Origin: Mycteria americana
Lineage: Eukaryota > Chordata > Aves > Ciconiiformes > Ciconiidae
Reading direction: 5' to 3'
DNA length: 64,000 bases
Assembly (NCBI RefSeq): GCF_035582795.1
Contig: NC_134373.1
Span: forward strand, 25,018,501 to 25,082,500
Shown: one piece after another, positions 48,326 to 61,086 of the stretch
How positions within the stretch are numbered: position 1 is the first letter of the stretch
Layout of the letters: each line of letters opens with the position of its first letter
Position numbers and translations under genes: made by a program
Notes under the pieces: model-generated
What the model was told of the DNA's origin: nothing
Databases searched by the model: none
What the model saw: the letters and a program-made list of their open reading frames with translations, nothing else

Positions 48326-51300
48326 CCCCCAGTTAAGATTAGTAACAGCTAGGAAAGGGTGAATAAAAGCTGAGCTACAACAGAATATTCTCTAGTTTGT
48401 TGTATTTAAGAAAGTGCTTGCAATTTAATCCAGAGAGACCAATAAACAGAAGACTAAAATAAAAAGGCAGAAGGCTGCAGTGTCAAAGTGCTGTTAAAGT
48501 ACACGAGAAAAGCAATCCACTTGGGGTTCATTGTAACACTTCTAATAATGAGCTTCCCATATTTAGACACAAGAGATAGCAAATTCAAACCCCCTGGAAA
48601 GGATACAATGCAGTTATACAACAACATAGCAAACTGTATTTGTTTTGTTATTACTACCTATGCACCCTATGGTTTCTTTAGGGAAGATGATATGATATCT
48701 TTATACTGTGGTGTGTAAAATAGTCTGAAATATCTCTTTGACACCACTAACGTACCAAAATCCTTCCCAAATAGTGAAAGACCTCCAACTTGATGCTAAG
48801 CTTGATCTTAAGCATCACTAAAAAAATAATGTTTTGTTACTGCATTTCTCTCTGAGAGGTTTTCAAAATCCTTCCAGTCAGTACATGAGATAGGATACAT
48901 ATTGTCGGGGATAAGTTGTTAAAGTGAATTTGAAATGTGCTTCTCAAAATATCGTTTACACATTTACCAGATGGTAAAATAAACATGTAAATTGTTATCG
49001 AGTATACACCAACTTTATACTACAATTTTACCCACTGTAGAAATGGTGTAAAAATGTTGAATATAGTGTTACTTGTTCATTTAATAGTTTATTAACATTT
49101 TAAATACATTTGGAGAAGGGGTTTACTTTCAAAGAAAAAAATTACTTACAAAAGCATAATTTTAAGCCATTGATCAGGCCAAATTAACCTACTTGCTTCT
49201 ACGTTTATCATTTACCTTATCAATAATATGATTAGCATAATTATAGTTGGTTTCTAAGTATTTGCCTATGCATAGATGTTACGCATGTTTAATGGAATGG
49301 GTTTTAAAAGATAAATTTAAGTTGAATGAAGTGCTAAAAAAGTAATTTTAAGAAGTATGGTTACCAACATCTTAGTTAAAGTAGCTGCTATTAGACCAAC
49401 AGATCACTTTGCCACTGGAATTTACTTTTCCATGAGCCACCATACACGTTCAGAAATATGAAGACATGTATACTTTATGTATGACGCAATAGAAGGCGTG
49501 TGCTAACAAACCCCTGTACCCAAAGAAGAGCCTAATGCATGCACTATTTAGTAATATGCAGGAATTAAAATCTTCCAGCTCAAAGAGTAACCCTTGTCCT
49601 TCTCTAAAATAAAAGGTCCCATACACGTAATCACTTGTTAATGATCCTGGTAGAAGACAACAGATGAAGGATTTTGATGGAAGACTGTTGCTTGTTCTAC
49701 CTATGATCGGTCTCTCCTTTTGCAGTTCTGTTTCTGCCAACGCAGCACATCATTTACACTGTGCTATAGGATTTTCTTTCCCACCTTTCAGACTATGCCA
49801 GCTCCTTTTTTTAAAAAAGAACTTCATTATTTTGCTGTCTTAGATTTAGGAACTTTCCTCATCCGTGAAGACATCTATTCACTCAGCATATTTTATTTTT
49901 AGTCTTATGCACCCAGCAGACTCTGAACTAATTACTGCTTAGAAATGAGCATATCAACTAGTCTTCAAAATATCCAAGGACTTTTTTGGTCAATCCACAA
50001 TAGGGTCTTGGATTCTTACCTGAGTTTTGCCTGTATTATTTTTTGTCAGAGGCTTTTCACAGCATCTAAATTCAATCCCATGCCAGGCATTAAGTTCCTG
50101 TTTACTATTACATGGCGGCTTTACTATCATATGCCCTCGGCAGTAAGGTGTTATCACATAGACACAAGTAAGACATGGTTCTCAAAAGGAATAGCACAGA
50201 GTTAACTTAAGAAGTAAGTTAACTTTATTAGTGAATTCTGGAGGAGCTTGCATATCCAACAAATACCCTGCATTAGTAAGTGTCACAACATAAAAAACTC
50301 CTAACCAAAACTATCTTTAAAGAATGTCCCTCCTATACAGGGAGCTAGCACAAAAGTAATAGATAATAAGCTTTAACAAACCTGTCTGGTTTCTCTGACT
50401 CAGATTATGGAAGTTTGTGGTTTAAGATTCAGAAGTCCTGATGAAAAACAAAGTGCCAAAAGCTGCTCCACACTGGGTGCTTGATCAGGGCTCCAGCAGG
50501 GTCCTCTAGGAAAAGATGAAAAACAAACCAATTTGCATGTAAGCACTTTTAAAACACCACTTGGAATTTGCCGCTTTACCAACCTACCTTTTGGATTACA
50601 CTCTGCAGCTGAAGTATTTTGCAAAAAGACACAGAAATATTTGATGATATTGAAGAGATTGCAATAATAAGGTTTTCATATGGGAATAAACAGTTACATA
50701 ACTTAATTATATACCCCCGAAATCTCTGGAAAAGCCTGGTTTAGAAATCATTAAGTTTGAACTTGTGTTTCTGCCTAAAGAAATAACCTAAGTGGGACAG
50801 GGGGAAGATTGACTGATGTAGGCAGACAGGAGGTGTCCAATAGCACACCTACAACTACCAGTATACCTCTACATATGAATCAAGAAAAATGCGGAGAAGC
50901 TTAGAAGTCTGACTACCAAAATCCCTAGTGCATTCAAGTCATGTGTTGGCTTTGGTGTACAAACATGTACTGTAGACTAAAACACTAAACACCAGAGGGA
51001 ACTGATGAAGAAAGCATTGTCTTCAGAGCCTGAGCCACGGAGCACCAAACACCTCTGCCTACTAACTTCAAAGCAGAGCCTGAGCCAACGCTTCTGTAAA
51101 GGCAGGGTGAGCATTGGAAACTTGTAGCATATGCTGCTATTTACATAACTAATTGTAGCATGCACAGTCAAAAAACAGCCTCTAGCTTTAGCATATACGT
51201 GCAAAATAATTGATTTTATTATGTACAGAAAATTAGAAACTGTCAGAAACAAAGCCACTAGTAACAGCCGTGAGGAAGAATTTAGAAGATGCATCTCCTA

Positions 51301-52015
51301 GATTGCAGAGGCTAGTCTTCACACAGTTGTGTGGTTTACAGCTAGAATATAAATCTAGACAACATTCAATGACAGCTGATACCCTATCCAAGCTTGCAGT
51401 AAAACTGACATACACACACCATAGTCTGATGGTGGAGACGCTCAAGAAAAATCTTCCCAGCCTCAGACAAGCTGTGGTTTGTCACTGCAGACACTGTAAT
51501 ACAAGATGAAACTTTGCAAAGGATATTGCAAATATAATAATAATCTAATATTACACCAAAAAATGGAAGAAAAATGTAATGGCGTAGAATAAAAGCACTA
51601 GCTGAGTTGCTCCTAAATCTCTGATGAAAACTAGAAGGACACCAAGATGTGGAAAAATACAGATGTTGGGCTAAAGCTGCATTATACCGGCTACTTTTCT
51701 GTGAAAAACAAAACAAAACTAAAATGCATAAAACTCAAGATTTCTCAGGCAACACAGCGTGTTTGTGTAACCCAGAAAAAATGCATACTGGTTCTAGAAT
51801 ATTCTCCTATTATTCAGAAATAACATTATTTGAGACAACATTTAATCCTATAGATTAAATCTACATTGGCTAGGCATTACATACTTATTCTTGCAATTAC
51901 AGAATAGATTAGAATTTGTTACAAGTTTGAATATTTTTATAAAATGAATTTTAAGCCGGTTATTTTAAGATACCCTCTGGCCAGGAGTCTTTTGGAAAAT
52001 GGTGTTAAAATTGTT

Positions 52016-52031
52016 GGGGGGGGGGGGGGGG
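52016..52031. repeat. G16 homopolymer
   Basis: Sixteen consecutive G on the plus strand, followed by AAGAAAAATTAAAAG. Confidence 0.95.
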
Positions 52032-53047
52032 AAGAAAAATTAAAAGCTATAAAGAATCAAGCTTAGATCAGCAGAGGCCCCATAAATTATAATGCAACAC
52101 CCATAAAACTAGGAGTTCACCTGTTACATGCTACTTAAGAAAAAAATCAGAAACAGACACCCTGGTTATGCAACTACAAATGCTAAAAATATTTACATTG
52201 TAGATTCTTATAAAATGTGTCAAGTTAAATGTTTTGTATGAGTTAAACCCTTTACAATCACAAGAAACTGTATGTAAATGTAAATTTAAGTTTGAGTACA
52301 AAAGAGAGCAGCCTTCCATGAATCTCATCCTCCTCACTAATCCCGACCAAGGCTTTCCTTGTTTAAGCATCCTCTGCAGAAGGAGTTAAAGGAGAGAGCA
52401 TCTGTCTACACGCTCAAGCTTTAAACAGAACAAGCCACGGAGGAGCCAGTGAAGTGGCCCCCCCAGTAAGGAAAAGGATGGAGGAGCGCAAGGGAGAGGC
52501 TGGAGCTCATGGAAAGCTTTGGAGATCTACCAGGGGAAGGAGGCTACTTGGGGACTGGAGCTCTGCTGCTTCATCACCCAGGAATACAGCGATGCATGCG
52601 TTATCCTAAACAACTCTTGGAGGGCAGGTTTTGGGTTATAGGTGAGCACATCTCATACCTACCTGCCTACGAAAGGGATTACCGGATTCCTGCTGTCCTG
52701 CCCTTGCACCCACCAGCCTGGCAGCCTTTCCTGTGCAATAGCACCATCACCACTCAAGTGACTTCAGAGACCTGAACTGACAGCAAACCAACCCTCATGA
52801 AAAGGGTTGGGTACACAGAACTACACTTAAAATCTCCTAGATCCTTATCCTGAGACAGCTGTAGATATCAAAATAAAGTAAAAATTAAATATAATTACTG
52901 TTTAGTGCAGTGTGTATTTAGCACAGGCATTGCCCTTGTCCCTCTATAGATGGGAAATGTGACCACGGTGACAGAACTGCATTTTAATTACCAAGGGAAA
53001 AAACCCACCCCAAACCCCACAACAGATAACACTGCTAAAGCAAAACA

Positions 53048-53105
53048 CTTGGGCCCTGATCCTGCAAAGACTTATGTGCACACGTATATGCTAAACTTTA
53101 CATTG
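53048..53105. repeat. Ancient amniote MITE remnant (GGGCCCTGATCCTGCAAAG type)
   Basis: 'gggccctgatcctgcaaaga' followed by 'ttatgtgcacacgtatatgc' and 'taaacttta' is the start of a palindromic MITE type I recognise from amniote genomes. It is truncated, with only one arm clear. A second copy starts near 55352. Confidence 0.6.
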
Positions 53106-53944
53106 TCACAGGACAATTATTTGTGGTTTTTCTCCAGTTACAATGTATTTGAAAAATAAGCATATACTGCCAATGGACTACTGTGGGGTTTGGCCTTTTA
53201 GGTTACATCTGTCGAAATGGCATCCAGGGAAATATATTCCTGAAGCAATCTGACCTCCACATGTTGTTACAGTAATTTTTAAAGGCCCATTTTTCATTTC
53301 TGTTGTTACACTTCACATTAGTTTAGTTTACGTCTACTTATACAAATGAATCAGTTTGCGATTAAAAAAACCATTTTTTTAAATAATTTTCATTCATATC
53401 AATGATCAGAGAGAAGTTGTAAGTGAACAATATATAGAAACACAACAACTGGAACACTGAAATGTTTAAAAATACAATATGGAATGTTAACATCAGAGGG
53501 GTTTTATTGTATTTAACACAAAGGAAAAAAAGAGCTACACTAGATAAGACTGCAAAGAATGTGAAAAAGATTTGGGCATTACAAAATTTCAGACACATGT
53601 AAGAAGGACTGAAAATATCTGATTAATTTCCTTCCATTCAACTTCTGAACATTTCTTTTATATTAAAGGAACACAGTTGGCCTAAATATTGCCCCTAAAA
53701 AGGGACAAATTCTTGTATAACACACGCCAAGCAAACTGGTTTTGATTCAATTATGAAGCCAATTAAAGCATCAAAATCAACCTTGACAATAAGCAGAAAT
53801 GAAGCTTCAATTATTCTTATAATCTAATCAGAGAGAAATAAAAATGTAAGTACAGTAAGGTATCAGTTTATGTTTTTATAATTATTTTAACACAGGAGAA
53901 ACAAATATGTATACCAAATTAATACTTGGCCCTATTCATTCCAT

Positions 53945-54075
53945 CAAACAGCACCTGCTTTGGATAGTATCTAAACCACAAGAGGAAACAATCCGATGAT
54001 ACAATCAGTGTTGAACCACTGAAGCCAATGAAATGACATAATTGTACACCAGTTGGGGATTTAATCCACGCTATT
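53945..54075. repeat. Possible ancient amniote repeat remnant
   Basis: The part 'cactgaagccaatgaaatga' followed by 'ttgtacaccagttggggatt' resembles old amniote repeats that contain a CACTGAAGTCAATG-like core. The match is by eye and weak at the left end. Confidence 0.4.
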
Positions 54076-55351
54076 CTGACCCCAAGTCTGCAACAAATAC
54101 CAGTCCTCAATGAATATCTGAAATAACTGCTCGATAATGCACCTAAGAATAAAATTGTAGAAAGTGTGGAAATCATTTAGCACCGCAAGCACTGGAGATT
54201 TTTCAGTGAGATTTGCATCATTTCTAAACAGGGGCTACAAAACCACGCGGAGACTTTTGAAAAATGCCCCTACCCCTCATCACTTATGCACGGTGGTTTC
54301 CATAGGAAACTCAGGAACTGTCAATAGAACGCAAAACCTTTTACCTCCTATTCAATACCCTGCATCTAATTCAAGTGAAATGCTCCCTTCTCCTAATGCA
54401 AGAGTAAACTGAGCTACCAGAAGAGAGCTTACACCAAGTAATACCTATGCACAAAACCATCGTGCTTTAGAAGTATAGCGGTAAGGCGGTGGCAATGTGG
54501 GGAGGGGGGAAATGCTTTAAGGGTTTGCTGAAAAGGGATGTAGCGTGGGGAGCAGTTATTTCTCTGTGTTACTGCACCACAGACCTAATTTAGTAAAATG
54601 TAGGCACCGATCACAGAGCAACAGGCAAGACGGGAGGTGCTGCTGCCAGGCCCAATCGAGTGGGATTCCCAGACGATACGGGGTGAGCCCCGACTTTCCC
54701 CAGGGCCAGAGAGCCATCTTTCCTCAGCGTCTCCAGCAGGAGGTCTATGGAAGACGGACATGTTACACTCTAGTTGTAGTCGACTCCTGATAAATAACGC
54801 CTCCCCGTCAGCAAACATTTGCACAAAGGAAAATAAGCTGCAACCAGGGTGTTGATCAATCACCAAAAGCATTTGTTAGCTTACATTTACGATTTCAGTT
54901 TAATTCTCGGTGGGTGGGTGTCTCCGTCTAAACTAGGGCACCTGTCAGCAACCTAAAATTTCTCTCAACTCAAAATATTGGTGTTGCTCTCTCACCCTTC
55001 AGTCCCAGACCAGTATTATCTGCTTCTTGGATAAACAAAAGCAGTCAATGTGTAAGTAAATATAATTCAAGGAAAGAGCCTACTTACAAAAAGGAATTCC
55101 ATAGCACAGCCCATAGAAATTAAGATGTGACTTTCACAAAGTCTAAATTATGTGTCAGTGCCGTCACTAAAAAAAAGAAAAAAAATACCCAAACAAGCCA
55201 AAAAATATATTACAAATGATTGAAGTGGGAGCTTGTACGATGTGCTTTGGTAACTCATCAATGCAGTGTTTCTACTATATTAAAAAAATCAAATTATTAA
55301 GTGTATTCTAAATCAGTCAGTCACTTCAAGGTACACGACTATCACAATTAT

Positions 55352-55432
55352 TGAAAAAGGCCTTGATCCTGAAAACATTTATGTCTGTGAATTTTTAGAC
55401 AAGTGAATAGTCTTTGTAGGACTGACCTCTTG
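55352..55432. repeat. Ancient amniote MITE remnant, second copy
   Basis: 'ggccttgatcctgaaaacat' with 'aagtgaatagtctttgtagg' later has the same layout as the element at 53.05 kb but keeps more of the middle. The family name is not assigned. Confidence 0.5.
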
Positions 55433-56667
55433 CTTTACGTTGTTCACACATATGAACTTGCATGCACGATCAGAGACTAAGGCAGGAATACACATTTACA
55501 AGCTATCAACATTTTACCTAAAATGTCTCTTAAACCAGATTCAAAGTCATTACCAGCTGTTTCTTATTTAAAGCTTAAGAAATAAATGCTTCTTCATATC
55601 AATGTAATAGTATAGATAGTTTTACAGAGAAGTAACGTACCTGAAGTTTTCATCCATTCTGCCTTCAGTTTAAAAAAAAAAAAAAAATTAAAATTGACCT
55701 AAAAAGTCAACTTAAGACCAACAAGATCATTCATACTCGTATCAGCTCCTTAGTGTTAGAAACACTGCAACTATGAGAAATTGCAGTGATAGCATGAATA
55801 AAACATCAGAAATTTTATTGTGTAATATATTTTATAAGGCCAAAAGTTACATCTAATCAGCAATGGCAGCCTTGGATCTTTATGAATTAATGATTATTCT
55901 ACATCTGTAAGAAGGAAAATATTACATATGCTCAAAATTAAGGAGAGTTTTATATATATATTTCAACGAATTTTTTTTTTTCAGATATACATATTTGAAC
56001 AAACGGACAGCTTTCAAGTGATCACGCTCTGAAATAAGCAGTGCTTTTGTTTGTGCATTCCCAGATTAATATGCATTCTGATAAATGCATGAAGTGTTAC
56101 CACTAAGCTGTGCGGCTCTCTAGACCTACCACAAATATATTACATCTATTTAGCTGGAAAGAATGGGGTACTGAACGCAAACAGTCTGCTGCCTTCCGTC
56201 TACTTATCACTCCGCTATTTCAATTTTTTTTCTTTGACTTTGCCCCCGTATCTTAGCAAGTGACACATTCCCCACTGGAGACCACATTCATGACAAGTTT
56301 TAATATTTAAAATAAAAACTTGTGTCCATTCTGCACAGAAATGGTACCTGGAAAGCATACTTCATGCAAAATCCTTTTTTCTGCTTTTCCCAATACACAC
56401 ACATTCTTTTTTTGTATCACAGCTATTTTAAAATTGTCCTATGTAATTTAAATAAGATTTCCAAAACCAGTAACCTTTTACAGGGATAAATCAGAGCTTT
56501 TCCAGTTGACAAAGTAATTTGCAAGGGACATACAAAGCACCTGAAAACACAGACTGCGAAGACAACCATTTTAACTATAGCAACAGCACTCACTGCATAA
56601 TGTTATAAGGAAAATTATGCAATTAGGTCTCTTATCAGACTTATGAAAATTCAGATTTATGCCAGTT

Positions 56668-56685
56668 GGGGGGGGGGGGGGGGGG
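56668..56685. repeat. G18 homopolymer
   Basis: Eighteen consecutive G on the plus strand. Confidence 0.95.
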
Positions 56686-56861
56686 AATCATTGTTCACCA
56701 CATCTCCCTTGAGCACTACCTAGGGGAGGGGAGTGATGACCAGACAGCGAAAATTAAGAAGAACGTGTCCCACCTTACGCCTATTCTGCCAATCTGTCGC
56801 GGTTGTTCTTCTAGCTCCATAGGTTTACATGATTTTTTTTTTTCTAATTTTTTTTTTTTTG

Positions 56862-56948
56862 CAGACAAGTAATACAAGACAGATTCTTGCCTTCTTAGGA
56901 TCTTGCAATCTAGTTTAGACATAGCACGTCAAGTGGTGATGAAAGAAG
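56862..56948 (+). repeat. Ancient amniote repeat remnant (related to 8.1 kb copy)
   Basis: 'atacaagacagattcttgcc' then 'ggatcttgcaatctagttta' and 'gacatag' fit the middle and end of the same old dispersed repeat whose beginning is seen at 8082-8175. Recognition is by pattern only. Confidence 0.5.
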
Positions 56949-57712
56949 GTTAGGGTGGGTTTGAAAAGATGAGGATTCCAACAGTAAACGATGCAGAGAC
57001 ATCAGTTTGGTAATGTACACATGTTTTGCATGATTCATTGGACCAAAATGGCCAAAGGAACTTAAAAAGCTGTCAAAGGCATCTTTACCTCTGACCTACC
57101 TAGTCATCCATCTGCTTCCTCATACTGTCAATCAAAACCCTCCCATCCTTATCACTATTCTATTACACACATTTTCCACAACCATTTCTCCTCCAGCTCT
57201 TGAAAAATATCTTAGCAAACATTTCAATCAGTCATTAAAAACCTTGTTAAAATATGCAATGTGTCATCAAATATGCATAGCGTACTCGTGCAAAATCTGC
57301 AGAGCGTAAATCACTGTATTACATTTGATACAGTATTAATGTGAAACATCGTAGAAAGTATTACCAATAAGAACTTTGAATTACTTTCTACGGATCATCT
57401 CCTTCGGAGCTTGATTTTTTGTTATATCAAATAAAGCAAAGAAAGGGCAATTGAATAGATTATTTTGCACAATGATTAAATTAAAAGCCCGTTCAGCATG
57501 CCTAGAATAACAGTACAAATTATACTGCATGTAAAATTCATGCTGGTCTAACAAATTCATACACGGGGTTTTGCTTCGCCTAAACTGAGCGCGCCGCAAG
57601 TATATTATCGTTAACATACACCGGGTCAAAACCTGCATGTTCGATCCTGGGTGAAAGCAAACATTTTAATGTGTCAGTAAACATGTGGTTAGCAGATACA
57701 CAGGTGCACCTC

Positions 57713-57730
57713 TAATAATAATAATAATAA
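57713..57730. repeat. (TAA)6 microsatellite
   Basis: Six uninterrupted TAA units on the plus strand. Confidence 0.95.
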
Positions 57731-57820
57731 TCTAAAAAACTATAATAGTAATAAAGTGACCTACCGACAGGAAATAGCCTTTTTTACTTCTGCAGCCCTC
57801 ATCTCTTCCAATCTCTCGCA

Positions 57821-57861
57821 GAAATAGTTATGGAATTATCCTGTCGAAATAGTTATGGAAT
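57821..57861. repeat. 25-bp spaced direct repeat
   Basis: gaaatagttatggaat occurs at 57821-57836 and 57846-57861, consistent with a 25-bp tandem duplication at the edge of the large CpG island. Confidence 0.8.
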
Positions 57862-57954
57862 AACATTAACCACTCACGCACAGGAAAGGATTTTGTTCAG
57901 ACCTGTCACACGTTACGTATCGATTCCAGACCCGCTGGGTAACCCCCACTAAAC

Positions 57955-59500
57955 AAAACCTCGCAAAATCTTTTTCGACAGCCGGTCTGCCCGAGGTGAC
58001 CGCCCGGCGGGTGTGCCGGCAGGAACCCCAGCACCCCGCCGCTGCAGCGGGGAGGCGGGCGGCAGCGGGCTCCCTCGGCGCTGCCTGCCGGGCTCCCCGC
58101 CCGGGAACGCCGCTGCGTCTCGGTCCGGGGGCTTTGCCCTCTCGGGGGCGACGCAGCGGGACAGGCAGCGGCAGGAGGGGCGGGAAGGGCGGCTTTGGCT
58201 GGCCGAAAGCGCTTGATTTTTTAGAGCCTTGCTCCCCCGGGCCCGGGAAGCCCCGGGGAGGGCGCCGGGACAGCCCCTCGCCGCGCCGCTGAGGGGGCAG
58301 CCGCGGCCCCGCGGGATTCGGAGAGGTGCGGGCGATGCGCGGGGGGACGCGGGCGGCGCCGCGGCCTCCGCCGCTCGGTGCGAGGCGGTCGGCGACGGGC
58401 GCGCACCCCCCGCCGCCCCGGCTGCCCGCGCTTCCCGAGGGGCCCTCTCCCGCCTGACGGCCCGGGCCACCCGCGCCTCCCGGGGGCAGTGCCCCCACGG
58501 CCCCGCGCCGGGCGGGGGGTCCCGCCGCACAAGGGCCGAGGACGCCCCGCGGCCGCGCAGCCCCCACCGCCGCCCCGGGGGCAGCACCGTGAGCCCGACG
58601 GCAGCCGCGGGGCGGGCGCCGCTTCCTGCTGCCCTCCGAGGCCGCCACCACAGGCCCGCGGCCCGCGCTCCCTTCCGCGCAGGCGTTGGGGCGCAGGGGC
58701 CCTGCTCAGGTAGAGCCCCGCACCTTGCGGGGGGAGAGGGGAGGGCTAATGCAGTTGGGCTGCTCGGGGCCCCCCGTCAGTACCGCGACAGGACAAAATC
58801 CCCGTGGCGGCTCCGCACCCGCGCTCACCCCGCCGAGGAACCAAGACTAAAACTGGCCTTTTAGCCCAAGCACCTGCGCACCCCGCCCCACGCAGGTGCC
58901 GGGGGACGGCGCCTCTCCTGCAGCCGACAGATGGGTATTTTTAAAGGGGGGCAGCACCACGGGAAGGTCGGCAGCGGGAGAGGTGCTGCTGCGGGAGCGG
59001 GGGCTCCTCTGCCGCTTCTCCGCGCAGCCGGGAAGGCTGCTCCTCCGAAGGGGCACCCGCCCCGGGGGGCCCGGCCGGGCGCCTTGCTGAAAACCGCGGG
59101 GGCTTCGCGGGCGCAGCCCCCGGCCCAGGGATGCGAGGCGAGGCCAGGCTGCGGGCGGGCGGGCAGCGCTGCGCCCCTCGCCTCTGCTCCGCCAGCAAAG
59201 GCGGCCCCCCCCGCCGCCAGGCACCTCTCCCGCCTGCGAAGCTCTGTCAGGGCTTTAAAGCGTCAAAGAGAGGGATAATTATAACCCTCTCAAACCCGAG
59301 GGGGTTTCAGCGCCCTCGTTCTCCGACTGCAAACCTCCACGCTTGGCCACCCGGCGTACGCGCTCCCCCCTACGCTCACCCCCAAAAGACAATCGCTGGG
59401 CAGGGAGGGGAGCGGCGGGACTGCCGCCCCGAGAGCATGGCCCGGCAGCGGGCAGCGAGAGGGGCCAGCTCCCGCCGGCCTCTGCCCCTGGGCCTGGCCT
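57955..59500. promoter_or_regulatory. Large CpG island just downstream of TBR1
   Basis: About 1.5 kb of very GC- and CpG-rich DNA lies beyond the TBR1 poly(A) signal and about 38.6 kb upstream of the SLC4A10 first coding exon. Long overlapping open frames on both strands are of low complexity (Ala, Gly, Pro, Arg) and come from base composition. Possible splice donors are visible on the minus strand (complements of 'gctcaccc' near 58825 and 59370) and on the plus strand (CAGGTAGAG near 58707). It may be a promoter, for example for an upstream SLC4A10 first exon, or a Polycomb-type island typical of developmental regulators. The sequence alone does not decide. Confidence 0.6.
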
Positions 59501-59558
59501 CGTTCGTACCTGCAAAACGGCGAAGTGCTTTCCGACACGACGTGAACGTTTTGCCAGG

Positions 59559-59564
59559 TTTATT
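59559..59564 (-). terminator. TBR1: Likely TBR1 polyadenylation signal
   Basis: TTTATT on the plus strand reads AATAAA in the TBR1 sense, 1.52 kb after the stop. It sits at the border between the AU-rich UTR and the GC-rich island, which fits the end of the transcript. The AATAAA at 59975-59970 is a possible proximal alternative. Confidence 0.6.
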
Positions 59565-60248
59565 GTACTTGTTATACACAGACGATACAAACGGGCAAAA
59601 ACCGAAACATTTCTCAATGGAGCATGTACTGGTATAAATTATTCAGTTCCACAGACGTAACAGAACAAATATAAAAATCACAACATTCGATTTACAGAAG
59701 AGTCAAAAATATACACACGTTTATGACCCTGAATTTCTATTAGGAAATTTCCCCGTCGAGTGTAATCTAGACTGAATATTTAGCCTGATGCATATTTCAG
59801 TTTGTTTTTTTCCATATAAAAATGCGTTAATTGTATAGATTTGCTACGCAAAATTCGAAGACTTACTATTCTGCTTCGCCGGGGGGGGACACCTGGAGGG
59901 ATATTAGTTCTCTTTCATTAGTATAATAAGAGGTTCACAGGAAAGATCGCTCTTACTTTCGATGTGCATTTTATTCCCCAGGAAGTCAGATCTCGGTTAG
60001 CTACTTTATGAAAAAGTCAATTCCAAAACTAAATGCAGTAAAATATACAACTCACAATTCATCTTCACTGGACTACACTATGGTTACCAACAATTCAGTC
60101 GTCTATATCTTTTTTTTTTTTAGATTATTCATTACAAAGATTTACAGCAATATAAAGAAAGAGGGGAAAACTGCAAAGAAATTTGAAAAGAGTTTGTCAG
60201 CATATTTGGCACCTGCAGGGACCAGTAATGGATTTGGCACTTGGGGGC

Positions 60249-60268
60249 GGGGGGGGGGGGGGGGGGGG
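60249..60268. repeat. G20 homopolymer
   Basis: Twenty consecutive G on the plus strand inside the TBR1 3' UTR, preceded by GGGGGC. Confidence 0.95.
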
Positions 60269-60888
60269 AGGAATACCACAAAAATAATAATATTGCTGAT
60301 GTCGAGCTACTCCTTTTAAAGAAAAATACAGAGGCAGATAATTTTGCCTTTGGAAGGCGTCATGCTACTTTAATCGACTTTCCTACGAGACGTATTTCTG
60401 TTCTTTTGAAGGGAAAGCTCAGCTATTCCTTAGCTGTGTTAGCCCAGGGCACAGCGTAATTATTTCATGCGAGGAATTGCAGAGAAAGTGAGAAACCCAT
60501 TACTCGCTGCTACAGCTATGGACCACTCGGTATTTCCAGAGGCATTTAGACAGAGTGTTTACCTGGGGAGGGGCAAGGGGAAGAGGGAGCAAAAGGGGAG
60601 CGTAAAGAAATTTAAACAGGATCTAAGTGTTGTGACTTAACAATGAAAACAAAAAAAAAATCCAAACAAAGAAGAAAGAAACAAAACCAAAGAGAAGTAA
60701 TCGGTTACAATAAATTAAATACTATGTACAGGCATTTCACAGGCTCTTTTTCCCCACTATTACTGTTATCCCCTAGTATCCATCCGTGGTAAAAGGAAGG
60801 AAGCGCTGTACGGTTTGAGAGAGTCTAAGCATCCTACTGATCAGTGGGTTTCGGAGCGGCGGTGCCCCCCGCGCCCCCGGGGCTCCGC

Positions 60889-60935
60889 CGGGCCGGGCCG
60901 GGCCGGGCCGGGCGGGGAGCGGGGCGGGGGGGCGG
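60889..60935. repeat. GGCCG tandem repeat and G-rich tract
   Basis: About four to five GGCCG units are followed by GGCGGGG, GCGGGGCGGGGGG and similar runs on the plus strand. The tract has four or more closely spaced G runs and so could form a G-quadruplex on the template strand of TBR1. Confidence 0.8.
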
Positions 60936-60950
60936 CGGCAGCGGCGGCTC

Positions 60951-60970
60951 TGCCTGCCTGCCTGCCTGCC
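60951..60970. repeat. (TGCC)5 microsatellite
   Basis: Five TGCC units, then an imperfect extension to about 60981, in the early TBR1 3' UTR. Confidence 0.9.
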
Positions 60971-61086
60971 TCCCTGCCTGCTGGGCCGGGGCCGGGGGTA
61001 CGGATGGGGCAGCTAGGGGCGGGGGTCAGTGCGCGAACGCGGAGGAGTTATTGTGCAAAAGGACGGCGGGGCCGGGCGGGCCGCGC

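Larger units (their letters stand above)
41236..57950. other. Non-coding intergenic DNA downstream of TBR1
   Basis: No gene is recognised in this AT-rich interval. The 157-codon open frame at 42017-42490 and others have no domain signature and are about the length expected by chance. The interval contains a C10-TC-A20 run, long G runs, small tandem duplications and several ancient amniote repeat remnants, listed separately. The 46-49 kb part is rich in TAAT-type homeodomain core sites and could hold enhancers, which cannot be shown from one sequence. Confidence 0.65.
59540..61086 (-). other. TBR1: TBR1 3' untranslated region
   Basis: This is the sequence after the TBR1 stop codon on the minus strand. 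AATAAA signals in transcript sense lie at 59975-59970 and 59564-59559, with an ATTAAA at 60374-60369. The last is followed by a likely cleavage region near 59540 and gives a 3' UTR of about 1.5 kb, close to what I expect for TBR1. The first 250 bases are GC-rich with simple repeats, and the remainder is AU-rich. It includes a run that is C20 in the transcript (60268-60249). The end point is inferred. Confidence 0.7.

Noticed and set aside
57866..58864. Several 200-260-codon frames in the 58-kb CpG island
   Set aside because: Low-complexity composition, overlapping frames on both strands and no recognisable domain.
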